64,000 nt of DNA from Gandjariella thermophila (GCF_005405885.1 NZ_BJFL01000011.1:84053-148052); one strand, 5' to 3'; positions 1-9,121 are shown, counted from the stretch's first letter. Notes: generated by a model not told the origin, from the sequence alone. Numbers and translations are program-made.

Positions 1-2
1 GC

Positions 3-1226
3 GTGGGCCGGGAACCCTTCTGGGAGTTGCTGGCCGCCGGACGGACGGCCACCCGCCGGATCACCCTGTTCGACCCCGCCGAGTTCCGCTCGCAGATCGC
101 CGCCGAGGTCGACTTCGATCCGAAGGCGGCGGGCCTTTCCGCGCAGCAGGTTCGGCGGATGGACCGGGCCGCGCAGTTCGCCACGGTCTGCACCCGGGAG
201 GCGGTGGCCGACAGCGGCCTCGATCTGTCCTCAGTAGACCCGGAGCGGGTCGCGGTGAGCATCGGCAGCGCCGTCGGCTGCACCATGGGTCTGGAGGAGG
301 AGTACGCGGTGCTCGCCGACGACGGCCGGCGCTGGCTGGTCGACCACACCTACGGCGTGCCGCACCTGTACGGCTACATGGTGCCGAGCACCCTCGCCGT
401 GGAGGTCGCCTGGGAGGTGGCCGCCGAGGGTCCGACCGCGCTGATCTCCACCGGGTGCACGTCCGGGCTGGACGCGGTCGGCCACGGTGCCGCGCTGATC
501 GAGGAGGGCTCGGCGGACGTGGTGCTCGCCGGCGCCACGGACGCGCCGCTGTCCCCGATCACCTCGGCGTGCTTCGACGCGATCCGGGCGACCTCGCCCA
601 ACAACGACGACGCCGAGCACGCCTCCCGGCCGTTCGACGCCAGGCGCGACGGGTTCGTGCTGGGCGAGGGGGCCGCGGTGCTGGTGCTGGAGGAGGCGGG
701 GGCGGCCCGCCGCCGCGGCGCCCGGGAGTACGCGCACGTCGTCGGGTTCGCCAGCCGCAGCAACGCCTTTCACATGACCGGCCTGAAACCGGACGGGCGG
801 GAGATGGCCGAGGCCATCCGGATCGCCATGGCCGCCGCCCGGGTCGACCCGGCCGACGTGGACTACGTCAACGCCCACGGCTCCGGCACGAAGCAGAACG
901 ACCGGCACGAGACGGCGGCGTTCAAGCGCAGCCTCGGGCCCCGTGCCTACGAGGTCCCGGTCAGCTCGATCAAGTCGATGATCGGTCACTCGCTCGGCGC
1001 GATCGGCTCGCTGGAGATCGCCGCCTGCGCGCTCGCCCTGGACCGCCAGGTGGTGCCGCCGACGGCGAACCTGCACAACGCCGATCCGCTGTGCGACCTC
1101 GACTACGTTCCGGTCACCGCCCGGGAGCACCGGATGGACGTGGTGCTGACCGTGGGCAGCGGGTTCGGCGGTTTCCAGAGCGCGATGCTGCTCGCCGGGC
1201 CGGAAGCGGCGCGCGACCGGAAGTAG
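3..1226 (+). CDS. Type II polyketide ketosynthase alpha (5' end outside window)
   Basis: Ketoacyl synthase of the minimal aromatic polyketide synthase, which condenses malonyl units on an acyl carrier protein in the cytosol. The nucleophile is visible in TGCTSGLDAVG (Cys at residue 152 of the visible part), with both catalytic histidines in NAHGSGT and SMIGHSLGA. The Cys distinguishes it from the chain length factor, which has Gln there. Reading is open to the left edge; full-length family members are about 420 residues, so roughly 17 residues are missing and the GTG at base 3 is only an internal codon. No chain length factor or ACP follows; the next gene converges on this one. The gene order ACP-CLF-KS, as I recall for lysolipin and xantholipin clusters, would explain this. 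The partners are predicted just left of the window. Confidence 0.93.
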   Translation: MGREPFWELLAAGRTATRRITLFDPAEFRSQIAAEVDFDPKAAGLSAQQVRRMDRAAQFATVCTREAVADSGLDLSSVDPERVAVSIGSAVGCTMGLEEEYAVLADDGRRWLVDHTYGVPHLYGYMVPSTLAVEVAWEVAAEGPTALISTGCTSGLDAVGHGAALIEEGSADVVLAGATDAPLSPITSACFDAIRATSPNNDDAEHASRPFDARRDGFVLGEGAAVLVLEEAGAARRRGAREYAHVVGFASRSNAFHMTGLKPDGREMAEAIRIAMAAARVDPADVDYVNAHGSGTKQNDRHETAAFKRSLGPRAYEVPVSSIKSMIGHSLGAIGSLEIAACALALDRQVVPPTANLHNADPLCDLDYVPVTAREHRMDVVLTVGSGFGGFQSAMLLAGPEAARDRK

Positions 1227-1244
1227 GCGCGCCCGACGGAATCG

Positions 1245-1270
1245 TGCCGCCCGGGTCAACCCGGGCGGCA
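1245..1270. terminator. Bidirectional hairpin terminator between convergent genes
   Basis: Perfect 11-bp inverted repeat (TGCCGCCCGGG / CCCGGGCGGCA) with a TCAA loop, placed 18 bases after the ketosynthase stop and 20 bases beyond the P450 stop on the other strand. There is no long T-run, as is usual in high-GC actinomycetes. Confidence 0.7.
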
Positions 1271-1290
1271 TGCCGTCTTCGGATACCCGG

Positions 1291-2502
1291 CTACCAGGTG
1301 ACCGGCAGTTCGTGGGCGCCGTAGATCTGCATGTCGGAGCGCATCGGCACCTCCTCGAGCGGCACGGCCAGCCGGAGGTCGGGCAGCCGCCGGGTCAGCC
1401 TGGCGAACGCGATCCGCATCTCCATCCGGGCGAGCTGCTGGCCGAGGCACTGGTGGGCGCCGTAGGCGAACCCGACGTGCCGCCGGGGTGCCCGGGTCAC
1501 GTCCATGAGGTCCGGGGAGTCGAACCGCGCGGGGTCCCGGTTGGCCGACTCGATGGACAGCACGATCGGGTCGCCCGCCCGGATCCGCTGCCCGCCGATC
1601 TCGGTGTCGGCCTTCGCGGTGCGCGGCAGGCCGAACGGGGCCACCGACAGGAAACGGAGGATCTCCTCGACGCCGCGCTCGATGGTCTCCGGGTGGTCCC
1701 GCAGCGTCTCCCACTGGTTCCGGTAGGTCAGCAGCGCGAGCGCGCCCATCGCGATCATGTTGGCGGTGGTGGCGTATCCCGCGATCATCAGCAGGTTGCC
1801 GATCGCCACCAGCTCGTCGTCGGTCAGCGGCACGCCGTCCCCGGGCGTGGCCTGGATCAGGCCGCTGATCAGCCCGTCGTCCGGGTGCGCGCGCTTGTCC
1901 TGGACGAGGGTGCGGATGGCGGCGGCCATGCCGGTCATCGCGTCCAGCAGTTCCTCTTTGGACCTTTCCAGCCGCTGCATCACGTCCGCGTGCTGCTGGA
2001 ACTGCTTGCTGTCCGCGTACGGCATGCCGAGCAGCTCGCAGATCACCAGCGAGGGGACGGGCTCCGCGAAGTCCCGGACCAGGTCCGCCGGCGGTCCCGC
2101 GGCGACGATCGCGTCCAGGTGCTCGTCGACGATCTGCTCGATCCGCGGGGCGAGCGCCTTCATCCGGCGGACGGTGAACTGGCCGGTCAGCATCCGCCGG
2201 TACCGGGTGTGCTCCGGTGGGTCCATCCCGATGAACGAGGTGCCGAACCCGGAGGCCCGCCATTCCTCGGGGGTGAGCGTGACCGACGAGACGTTGGTCT
2301 GGAACGTCCGCTGCGCGCTCACCGCCGGGTTGACCAGCGCGGCGGTCACGTCCTCGAACCGGGTCACCAGCCAACCGACGTTCCCGTCGGGTAACGCCAG
2401 CGGGCTGACCGGGGCTTCGGCACGGAGGCGGGCGTACTCGGCCGGCGGGGCCAGCGGGCACTCCCGGGTCAGCGGCAGCGGTCGTGGGGCCATCTCGGTC
2501 AT
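1291..2502 (-). CDS. Cytochrome P450 monooxygenase
   Basis: Bacterial class I P450 of about 403 residues, a soluble haem enzyme needing external ferredoxin and reductase. The haem ligand motif is FAYGAHQCLGQQ, the K-helix ExxR is EEILR and the distal I-helix reads IAGYATTAN. In the I-helix the acidic residue that normally precedes the conserved Thr (AGxE/DT) is Ala, so proton delivery may differ from textbook P450s. The ATG at 2502 is preferred: AGGAG sits 7 bases upstream. A GTG directly before it, at 2505, is possible. It lies between the ketosynthase and the amidotransferase, transcribed with the latter, so it probably oxidises the polyketide; its substrate cannot be read from sequence. 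Confidence 0.93.
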   Translation of the reverse strand: MTEMAPRPLPLTRECPLAPPAEYARLRAEAPVSPLALPDGNVGWLVTRFEDVTAALVNPAVSAQRTFQTNVSSVTLTPEEWRASGFGTSFIGMDPPEHTRYRRMLTGQFTVRRMKALAPRIEQIVDEHLDAIVAAGPPADLVRDFAEPVPSLVICELLGMPYADSKQFQQHADVMQRLERSKEELLDAMTGMAAAIRTLVQDKRAHPDDGLISGLIQATPGDGVPLTDDELVAIGNLLMIAGYATTANMIAMGALALLTYRNQWETLRDHPETIERGVEEILRFLSVAPFGLPRTAKADTEIGGQRIRAGDPIVLSIESANRDPARFDSPDLMDVTRAPRRHVGFAYGAHQCLGQQLARMEMRIAFARLTRRLPDLRLAVPLEEVPMRSDMQIYGAHELPVTW

Positions 2503-2544
2503 CACCGTTCTCCTTTTTCTCCGCGAGGTCGCGGCCCCCGCGGG

Positions 2545-4407
2545 TCACAGGACCAGCTCGACCTCGTAGTGCCGCAGCCAGAGGTCGAGTTGCAGCACCA
2601 ACTCGATGTTCATGCGGCTGTGCCAGGTGTAGGCCACGTCGGACGTGTCACCCGCCGCGCGGCGGGCACCGTCCACATCGATCAGTTGCAGCACCGGCGC
2701 GTCCAAGCGGGCCAGCAGCGCGGACAGCTCGCGGTGCAGGACATGCGTGTAGGCCGGGTCCTGGGTCACCGGCCACGGGCTCTTCGGCCGCTGCAGCACC
2801 GGCTGCGGCAGCTTGTCCGCCACCGCCGCCCGCAGCAGGCTCTTCTCCCTGCCGTCGAAGGTCTTCATCGACCACGGCACGTTGTACAGGTACTCCACCA
2901 GCCGGTGGTCGCAGAACGGGACGCGGACCTCGAGGCCGGAGGCCATGCTGAGCCGGTCGTCGCGGTCGAGCAGCATCGGCAACCATCGGGTCAGGTGCAG
3001 GTGGCACAGTTCGCGCATGCGGTGCTCGGCGGCGCTCTCGCCGTCCTGGTGCGGAGCCTCCGCACACGCCTGCCGGTAGATCTCGGCGTAGTGGCCCGGC
3101 ATGTCGATCTTCTCCAGCAGGCCGGGGTCGAGCAGGCCGCGTCCCAGGCCCGCCGCGCGGCAGCCGTCGTGCAGCGCCTCCATGGCCACCCACGGGAAGG
3201 TTGGTGCCCGGACGAAGTCGGGCTGGTGCAGCCAGATGTAGCCGCCGAAGATCTCGTCCGCTCCCTCGCCGATGAGCGCGACGGTGGAATGCTCCCGGAT
3301 GCGGCGGAACGTGCGGTACAGCGACGCGTCCATGTCCCCGTACGGCGTGGGCATGTCCTGCGCGCGTATCGCCGCCAGCCTGGTGGTTCTCTCGATGAGG
3401 TCCGAGGTTTTCAGCACGATGTCGACGTGGTCGGATCCGACCCGGCGCACCACCTCGGCGGCGAACGGCGCGTCCGGCGCGCTGCGGGTGTCGTCGGGGC
3501 GGAAGTTGTCGCTGTAGCCCTCGAACGTGGTCGTGATCGTCCGTACCCGGTGACCGTCCCGCCCGCCGAGGATGCCGGCGGCGACCGCGGTGAGCGCGCT
3601 GGAGTCCAGCCCGCCGGACAGCGCCGTGCACAGCGGCACGTCGGACACGAGTTCGCGGCGGACGATGTCGTCCAGCAGGGTGCTGACCGTCTCGACCGTG
3701 GTGGGCAGGTCGTCGGTGTGCGGCTCGGCCCGCAACGCCCAGTACCTGCTCTCGGAGATCCCGCGTCGGCTCACCACGGCGGTGTGGCCGGGTGGCAGTT
3801 CCCGCATGTCGCGGAACACCGCCTGCCCCGGTGTCTTGGCGGTGGACAGCAGCTCCCGCAGCCCGTCCCGGTCGACCACCGGGCGGACGAGCGGGTTCGC
3901 CAGCAGCGCCTTGGGTTCCGAGCCGAACAGCACGCCGTCCGGCTGCGCGGCGTAGAACAGGGGTTTCACCCCGAGCCGGTCGCGGACCAGCAGCAGCTCC
4001 TCGCGGCTCGGATCCCAGACCGCGAACGCGAACATGCCCTCCAGGTGCTCCGCGCAGCTCGCGCCCCATTCCAGGTAGGCGCGCAGCACGACCTCGGTGT
4101 CACTGCTGGTGCGGAAGCGGTGCCCGGCCCGCCGCAACCGGTCGCGCAGCGCACCGAAGTTGTAGACCTCACCGCTGTAGGTGAGCACCGCCAGCGTCCG
4201 GCCGTCCTGCTCCGCCACCATTGGCTGCGAGCCGCCGGCCAGGTCGATGACGGCGGTCCGGGTGTGCCCGAGCGCGGCGTGATGATCGAGCCATACGCCG
4301 TCCGCGTCCGGGCCGCGGTTGCCGAGCGCACGGGTCATCGACTCCATCGTTGGGCGCGCGATGCTCAGGTCTCGGGAGAAGCTCACCCAACCGGTGATGC
4401 CGCACAT
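2545..4407 (-). CDS. Asparagine-synthetase-like glutamine amidotransferase of the polyketide cluster
   Basis: 620-residue class II amidotransferase. The start is set by MCGITGW, where Cys2 is the glutaminase nucleophile exposed after Met removal, and by GGAGG five bases before the ATG; longer in-frame starts would bury the Cys. The N-terminal glutaminase half carries HTRTAV, YSGEVYN and SDTE. The C-terminal ATP-pyrophosphatase half carries SGGLDSSA. Ammonia from glutamine should be channelled to an adenylated carboxylate. Homologues in fredericamycin, xantholipin and lysolipin clusters (from memory) amidate the polyketide, often leading to a lactam. A role as ordinary asparagine synthetase is the alternative, but the position beside P450 and ketosynthase argues for biosynthesis. 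Confidence 0.9.
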   Translation of the reverse strand: MCGITGWVSFSRDLSIARPTMESMTRALGNRGPDADGVWLDHHAALGHTRTAVIDLAGGSQPMVAEQDGRTLAVLTYSGEVYNFGALRDRLRRAGHRFRTSSDTEVVLRAYLEWGASCAEHLEGMFAFAVWDPSREELLLVRDRLGVKPLFYAAQPDGVLFGSEPKALLANPLVRPVVDRDGLRELLSTAKTPGQAVFRDMRELPPGHTAVVSRRGISESRYWALRAEPHTDDLPTTVETVSTLLDDIVRRELVSDVPLCTALSGGLDSSALTAVAAGILGGRDGHRVRTITTTFEGYSDNFRPDDTRSAPDAPFAAEVVRRVGSDHVDIVLKTSDLIERTTRLAAIRAQDMPTPYGDMDASLYRTFRRIREHSTVALIGEGADEIFGGYIWLHQPDFVRAPTFPWVAMEALHDGCRAAGLGRGLLDPGLLEKIDMPGHYAEIYRQACAEAPHQDGESAAEHRMRELCHLHLTRWLPMLLDRDDRLSMASGLEVRVPFCDHRLVEYLYNVPWSMKTFDGREKSLLRAAVADKLPQPVLQRPKSPWPVTQDPAYTHVLHRELSALLARLDAPVLQLIDVDGARRAAGDTSDVAYTWHSRMNIELVLQLDLWLRHYEVELVL

Positions 4408-4569
4408 ACGGCCCTCCATGTCCAGCGGATCTCGGGTGGTGATCGGACCACCGGCATCGTGGGCGCCGCTGCTCGACACGGGCTCGACGGCTCCTCGACA
4501 ACGCCGCCGAGGCACCAGGGGGCGCGGCCGCGACCGGCGGCGGAACCGGCGGCCGCCGGACAGATCGGC

Positions 4570-5229
4570 TCAGCCCTGGCGTGATGGGGCCGCGCTGTCG
4601 GCGGATTCGAGGCCGAGCAGCCGGGCGACGATGACGAGTTGGTCGGCGTAGTGCTCGATGAACTCCGCCGAGCTGGGGTCCATCCCGGACACGCCCTCGA
4701 TCACGTGCGGGAGCGTGGTGGGCGCCATCGCGGCCGCCATCAGCATGATGGTCAGGCAGGCCGGGTCCACCTCGGCGGGCAGCCGGCCGGCCGCCTGCAG
4801 CGCGCGCACCTCGTCGATGCTGCCCTGCAGCCGCTTCGAGCGGGGGCCGTGGTCCGGATCGGTTTCCGGACCGGCGTATTCCAGGCCGCTCCACGCCATC
4901 AGCCGGACCGCGTCCGGGTTTCTCAGCGCCTCCAGCGCGTACCGGCGGATCTGCTCGGGCAGCGGCGTGCCCGGTGCCACCAACTCGGTCTCGCGTTCCC
5001 GCCAGCGTTCCGAAATGGCCCGGTAGAGACCTTCCTTGCCGTCGAAGTAGTACGAGATCAGCTGCTGGTTGACGCCGGCCCGGGCGGCGATCGCGCCGAT
5101 CCGGGCGCCCGCGTACCCGTGCGCGGCGAACTCGGCCGAGGCCGCGTCCAGGATCAGCCGGCGGGTGCGGTCCGGATCGCGCTGCCGCTCCTGCGGCCTG
5201 GGCGACCGGCGGGGCTTCGACGGTGGCAC
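4570..5229 (-). CDS. TetR-family repressor, divergent from MFS exporter
   Basis: 219 residues with an N-terminal TetR helix-turn-helix (roughly residues 20-70; GVNQQLISYYFDGKEGLYRA) and a helical ligand domain. The GTG start at 5229 lacks a Shine-Dalgarno, but a TATAGT -10-like box lies at 5236-5241 on the minus strand, so a leaderless transcript is plausible. It is divergent from the MFS exporter, with the symmetric operator region between them. By analogy with TetR/exporter pairs it should repress the exporter and be released by the cluster product or an intermediate. Confidence 0.9.
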   Translation of the reverse strand: MPPSKPRRSPRPQERQRDPDRTRRLILDAASAEFAAHGYAGARIGAIAARAGVNQQLISYYFDGKEGLYRAISERWRERETELVAPGTPLPEQIRRYALEALRNPDAVRLMAWSGLEYAGPETDPDHGPRSKRLQGSIDEVRALQAAGRLPAEVDPACLTIMLMAAAMAPTTLPHVIEGVSGMDPSSAEFIEHYADQLVIVARLLGLESADSAAPSRQG

Positions 5230-5264
5230 ACGTCGACTATACGGCCACCTGGCAGTATCAACTT

Positions 5265-5319
5265 ACTGTCTGAGTTAACCAAACAACTGTTTGACACAGT
5301 CGTGTGGGTCGTTGATTAT
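5265..5319 (+). promoter_or_regulatory. MFS promoter with overlapping TetR-type operator
   Basis: A near-consensus promoter: TTGACA (5291-5296), 17-base spacer, GATTAT (5314-5319), about 33 bases before the exporter GTG. The palindrome CAAACA-AC-TGTTTG (5280-5293) overlaps the -35 box, and a second inverted repeat ACTGT-N5-ACAGT spans 5286-5300. ACTGTYTGA occurs twice in direct orientation, at 5265 and 5286, 21 bp apart, two helical turns. These are good candidates for the binding site of the divergent TetR. Binding is inferred, not shown. Confidence 0.65.
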
Positions 5320-5352
5320 GGAGTGGTCGGGTGAGCGCGGGAGGAGTACGTC

Positions 5353-6789
5353 GTGGCGAGGCATCCGCTCAGGTGGTGGGCGCTGGCGGTGACGGTGCTG
5401 GCCGTCCTGGTGGACATGGTGGACAACCAGATCGTGTCGGTGGCGCTGCCGACCATCCAGCGCCAACTCGGCACCGGGGAGGCCGCGCTGCAGTGGATCT
5501 CCGCCGGTTACGCGCTGGGATTCGCGCTCACCCTGATCACCGGCGGCCGGCTGGGCGACAGGTACGGCCGCAAGCGGCTGTTCGTGCTCGGGATGGCCGC
5601 CTTCACGGTGGCGTCCCTGCTAGCCGGGCTCGCGCCGCAGGTCGGCGTGCTGATCGCCGCGCGGGTGGCGCAGGGCATCGGTTCCGGGCTGATGGTGCCG
5701 CAGGTGCTGTCGTTCATCTTCGCCGAGTTCGCCGAGGACGAGCGCCCGAAGGCGATGACGTACTACTCGGCCGCCTTCCCGATCGGTGGGCTGGCCGGGC
5801 CCCTGCTGGGCGGGGTGCTCACCGAGGCCAACCTGTTCGGTTCCGGTTGGCGGGCGATCTTCCTGGTCAACCTGCCGATCGGGGTGCTCGCGGTGGCCGG
5901 CGCCCTGCTGACCATGCCGGCCCGGCCGCACACCGCCGGGCAGCGCGTCGACCCGGGCGGGCTCGGTCTGCTCACCGCCGGGCTGTTCGCGGTGTTCTAC
6001 CCGCTGGTGCAGGGCCGCGAACTGGGCTGGCCGTCGTGGGTGATCACGCTGCTGGTGGCGGCCGCGCCGCTGTTCGGACTGTTCGCCTACCAGCAGCGGG
6101 CGCACGCCCGCCGCGGCGGTGAGCCGCTGATCTCGCCGGGACTGCTGCGGTACCGCGGCCTGGTGGCGGGCCAGGCGGTGATGTTCTCGGTCAACACCGC
6201 GGTCGGGGTGTTCTTCGTGCTGACCCTGCACCTGCAGGTGGGGCTCGGGTTTTCACCGCTGGCGACGGCGCTGACCTTCCTGCCGGCGACGCTGGGCATC
6301 GTGGTGGGCAATGTCGTGGCGATGCGGATGGCGCCGCGCCTCGGGCGGTCGTTCACCGCCGCCGGGATCGTGGTGTTGATGGTGAGCCTGGCGGCGATCG
6401 CGGTCCTGGTGTGGTGGCTCGGCATGGCGTTGCGCGGCTGGGTGCTCATCGTCCCCGAGGTCGGGTTCGGGGTGGGTATCGGCGCGGTGTTGAACTCGCT
6501 GTTCGGCACGTCGATGGCGGAGGTCAAACCGTACGAGGCGGGGTCGGCGTCCGGGGTGGTGAACACGACCGTCCAACTGGGAACGGCGACCGGAATCGCG
6601 CTGCTGGGCACGGTTTTCTTCAGCCGGCTGGGCAGCGGGTTCGTGGCGGCCACGGCGGCGGCGATGGCGGTGAGCATCGGGGTGCTGCTGCTGGGGCTGG
6701 TGGTGACGGCCGCGCTGCCCCGGGTGCGGCCGGGTGGGGATTCGTCCGATGTGGCCGGTGGCATGACGACAGGAGCAGCGAAACGATGA
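5353..6789 (+). CDS. MFS drug exporter, DHA2 (EmrB/QacA) type
   Basis: 478-residue integral membrane protein with about 14 hydrophobic segments and the MFS motif A loop GGRLGDRYGRKR after the second helix. DHA2 members expel drugs using the proton gradient. GTG start with GGAGGAG six bases upstream. The stop overlaps the next start by four bases (ATGA), so exporter and monooxygenase are translationally coupled. Control by the divergent TetR and its location make it the likely self-resistance or export pump of the polyketide cluster. Confidence 0.92.
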   Translation: MARHPLRWWALAVTVLAVLVDMVDNQIVSVALPTIQRQLGTGEAALQWISAGYALGFALTLITGGRLGDRYGRKRLFVLGMAAFTVASLLAGLAPQVGVLIAARVAQGIGSGLMVPQVLSFIFAEFAEDERPKAMTYYSAAFPIGGLAGPLLGGVLTEANLFGSGWRAIFLVNLPIGVLAVAGALLTMPARPHTAGQRVDPGGLGLLTAGLFAVFYPLVQGRELGWPSWVITLLVAAAPLFGLFAYQQRAHARRGGEPLISPGLLRYRGLVAGQAVMFSVNTAVGVFFVLTLHLQVGLGFSPLATALTFLPATLGIVVGNVVAMRMAPRLGRSFTAAGIVVLMVSLAAIAVLVWWLGMALRGWVLIVPEVGFGVGIGAVLNSLFGTSMAEVKPYEAGSASGVVNTTVQLGTATGIALLGTVFFSRLGSGFVAATAAAMAVSIGVLLLGLVVTAALPRVRPGGDSSDVAGGMTTGAAKR

Positions 6790-8417
6790 CCGAACCGGAT
6801 CACCACAGGACCGCCGTGCTCGTCGTGGGGGGAGGGATCGCCGGCCTGTCCGCGGCACTCTTCCTCGCCCGGCAGGGGGTCCGGCCGATCCTGGTCGAGC
6901 GGCACCCGTCCACGGCGCTGCTGCCGCAGGCGCGGGCGTTCAACCCGCGCTCGATGGAGATCTACCGCGCCTTCGGCCTGGCCGAGGCGATCGGCGGCCG
7001 CACCTCGATCCTGACCGACCTCCCGGAGATGATCGGCGCGGACACGCTGGCCGGCCAGGAACGCTTCCGCTTCGATCTGCTGGCCCAGGTCCGGCCGCCG
7101 GCGACGCTCAGCCCCACCGACTGGGGAATGATCGACCAGGACGAGTTGGAACGCCTGGTGCGCGGCGCCACCGAGCGGAGCGGCGCCGACGTGCGGTTCG
7201 GCACCGAACTGGTCTCCTTCGTCTCCGCCGACGACGGCGTGACGGCCACCGTGCGCGATCTCGCCAGCGGCGGCGAGTACCGCATCCACGCCGACTACCT
7301 GGTCGCCGCGGACGGCAACCGCGCGGGCATCCGCACCCGGCTCGGCATCGGCGCGGACGGACCCGGCGTCCTGCTGCACGTCGCGAACTACGTCTTCGAC
7401 GCCGACCTCGGTGCCGCGCTGCGGGGCCGCCGGTTCCTGCTCGCCTACCTGGACCAGCCGAGGGCGGGCACCACGCTGAGCCCGCTGCGCGAGTTCGGGC
7501 GGTGGGCGCTGGCGGTGCCCTACCGCCCGGAGGCGGGCGAGAGCCTCGACGACTTCTCCGAGCGGCGCTGCGCCGAACTGGCCCGCCTCGCGGTCGGGGA
7601 CCCAGGCCTCGACATCACGCTCGTCCCGCCGGTGCCCGGGTGGACCCGGAAGGTCACCGGCACCCGGATCGGCGGGTGGGTCGCACACCGGTACCGGGCC
7701 GGGCGGGTGTTCTTCGTCGGCGACGCCGCCCACGTCGTGCCGCCCTCCGGTTCCTACGGCGCGAACACCGGCATCGCGGACGCGCACAACCTGGCGTGGA
7801 AGCTCGCCGCCGTGGTCCGGGGCCAGGCCGGGGACGCCCTGCTGGACAGCTACGAGGACGAGCGCCGCCCGGTCGCGCAGGTCACGCTGGAACAGGCGAT
7901 GCGGCTGCTGCACGGCCGCCACGAGGGAACCGGCGCCACCGCCGTCGACGACCTGACCATGATCTTCGGGTACCGGTACGACTCGGCGGCCGTCCTCGCC
8001 GACGGGCCCGCCCCGGACGGCCCGGTGGAGGACCCGCGCAAGCCGAGCGGGCACCCGGGCCTGCGCGCCCCGCACGTCTGGCTGGATCGGGCCGGGACAC
8101 GGCTGTCCACGCTGGACCTGTGCCACGACGCGTTCACTCTGCTGGTCGGACCGGACGGCGCGGAGTGGACGACGGCGGCCCGGACGGCGGCGGGGTCGTG
8201 CGGCGTCGACCTGCGGACCCACCACATCGGCGTCGAGTTGACCGACTTCGAGGACCGGTGGCTGGCCGCCTACGGCGTGACCAGGACGGGCGCGACGCTG
8301 GTCCGCCCGGACGGATTCGTCGCCTGGCGCGCCGGCGACCTCCCCCGACACCCGGCACAGGAACTCCGGCAGGCGTTGCGCCGCCTGCTCGCGCGGGATG
8401 CCCGCCACCAGCCATGA
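6786..8417 (+). CDS. FAD-dependent aromatic hydroxylase (PheA/TfdB, PgaE/RdmE type)
   Basis: 543-residue class A flavoprotein monooxygenase. It has the N-terminal Rossmann motif GGGIAGLSAALFLARQG, the central FAD-ribose motif FFVGDAAHVVPPSGSYG and a C-terminal thioredoxin-like extension typical of the phenol-hydroxylase branch. These enzymes use NAD(P)H and oxygen to hydroxylate or Baeyer-Villiger-oxidise polycyclic polyketides; the xanthone-forming oxygenase of xantholipin belongs to this broad family (from memory). ATG start with AGGAG upstream, overlapping the exporter stop by four bases. The gene ends 11 bases before the convergent membrane protein. Confidence 0.92.
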   Translation: MTEPDHHRTAVLVVGGGIAGLSAALFLARQGVRPILVERHPSTALLPQARAFNPRSMEIYRAFGLAEAIGGRTSILTDLPEMIGADTLAGQERFRFDLLAQVRPPATLSPTDWGMIDQDELERLVRGATERSGADVRFGTELVSFVSADDGVTATVRDLASGGEYRIHADYLVAADGNRAGIRTRLGIGADGPGVLLHVANYVFDADLGAALRGRRFLLAYLDQPRAGTTLSPLREFGRWALAVPYRPEAGESLDDFSERRCAELARLAVGDPGLDITLVPPVPGWTRKVTGTRIGGWVAHRYRAGRVFFVGDAAHVVPPSGSYGANTGIADAHNLAWKLAAVVRGQAGDALLDSYEDERRPVAQVTLEQAMRLLHGRHEGTGATAVDDLTMIFGYRYDSAAVLADGPAPDGPVEDPRKPSGHPGLRAPHVWLDRAGTRLSTLDLCHDAFTLLVGPDGAEWTTAARTAAGSCGVDLRTHHIGVELTDFEDRWLAAYGVTRTGATLVRPDGFVAWRAGDLPRHPAQELRQALRRLLARDARHQP

Positions 8418-8428
8418 ATCGTGGCCGG

Positions 8429-8908
8429 TCAGCCCCGCCCGGCCGCCATCAGCAGCAGGGTGACGGCCACGCAGTTGGTGAGCAGGGCGAGGACGGTCAG
8501 CGTGGTGCGTACCCGGTTCCACGCCGCCCACGGGCGGCGCGGGTCCCGGCTCGGGAAGTCGGCCGGCAGGTTGTCCGGGTCGAGGGTGCGCACCCACCGG
8601 TTCACCGGCACGTTCTTGACCAGCGAGATGGTGATCGCGGCGAGCGTGAGCACCGCGCCCACCGCGTACAGCCCGCGTGCCGCGCTCGCCCGCACCGCCA
8701 CCAGCAGCACCAGGTCACCGACCGCGGTCGTCACCAGGCAGATCGGCATGAACGGGTCGTAGCGGGTGGAGAAGAACGCGTGCGCGTGCACGTAGCGGTC
8801 CGGCGGTAGCGACGACAGCAGCGGCCAGCCACCGAGTTGCGTGCCCATCAGCACACCCGCGGCGAGCCCGTTGGCGAGCAGCACGACCGAAACGACGACA
8901 GCGACCAC
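8429..8908 (-). CDS. DUF1772 / anthrone-oxygenase-like membrane protein
   Basis: 159 residues with about four hydrophobic helices (first helix VVAVVVSVVLLANG, last helix near the C-terminus) and a polar stretch with NVPVN-W between, as in DUF1772/anthrone oxygenase proteins. Some members oxidise anthrones to anthraquinones without cofactor; many are uncharacterised. The start is the GTG at 8908, with GAGGG six bases upstream; reading further upstream gives non-protein-like sequence. Placed among polyketide tailoring oxygenases, a quinone-forming role is reasonable but unproven. Confidence 0.75.
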   Translation of the reverse strand: MVAVVVSVVLLANGLAAGVLMGTQLGGWPLLSSLPPDRYVHAHAFFSTRYDPFMPICLVTTAVGDLVLLVAVRASAARGLYAVGAVLTLAAITISLVKNVPVNRWVRTLDPDNLPADFPSRDPRRPWAAWNRVRTTLTVLALLTNCVAVTLLLMAAGRG

Positions 8909-9083
8909 GGCACACCCTCGGTTGGCGTCGGAACGAACCGGGCCAACCCTGCTGCGGTCGGCTTGAACGGCTCTCGAGCGCGGCTGAATCCCGGTCGGGC
9001 AGCCCTCCCGGCGCCCTGGCGAAACCGGCAGATCAGCAGGACGGCCGCCGGGCCCCGTGGATGGCCAACCCGGCCTGAGGACA

Positions 9084-9121
9084 CCATAGTACGTATAGCC
9101 ATAATATGACTGTCCATATAG
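9084..9121. promoter_or_regulatory. AT-rich divergent control region with three phased CCATA boxes
   Basis: The 282-base gap 8909-9190 separates divergent genes and is mostly GC-rich, with no evident gene. It contains a sharply AT-rich patch. CCATA occurs at 9084, 9099 and 9114 in the same orientation, exactly 15 bp apart, and CATAAT (9100-9105) resembles a -10 element for the downstream monooxygenase. Phased direct repeats suggest a regulator site. The spacing differs from the 11 or 22 bp usual for SARP heptamers, so no regulator family is assigned. Confidence 0.45.
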
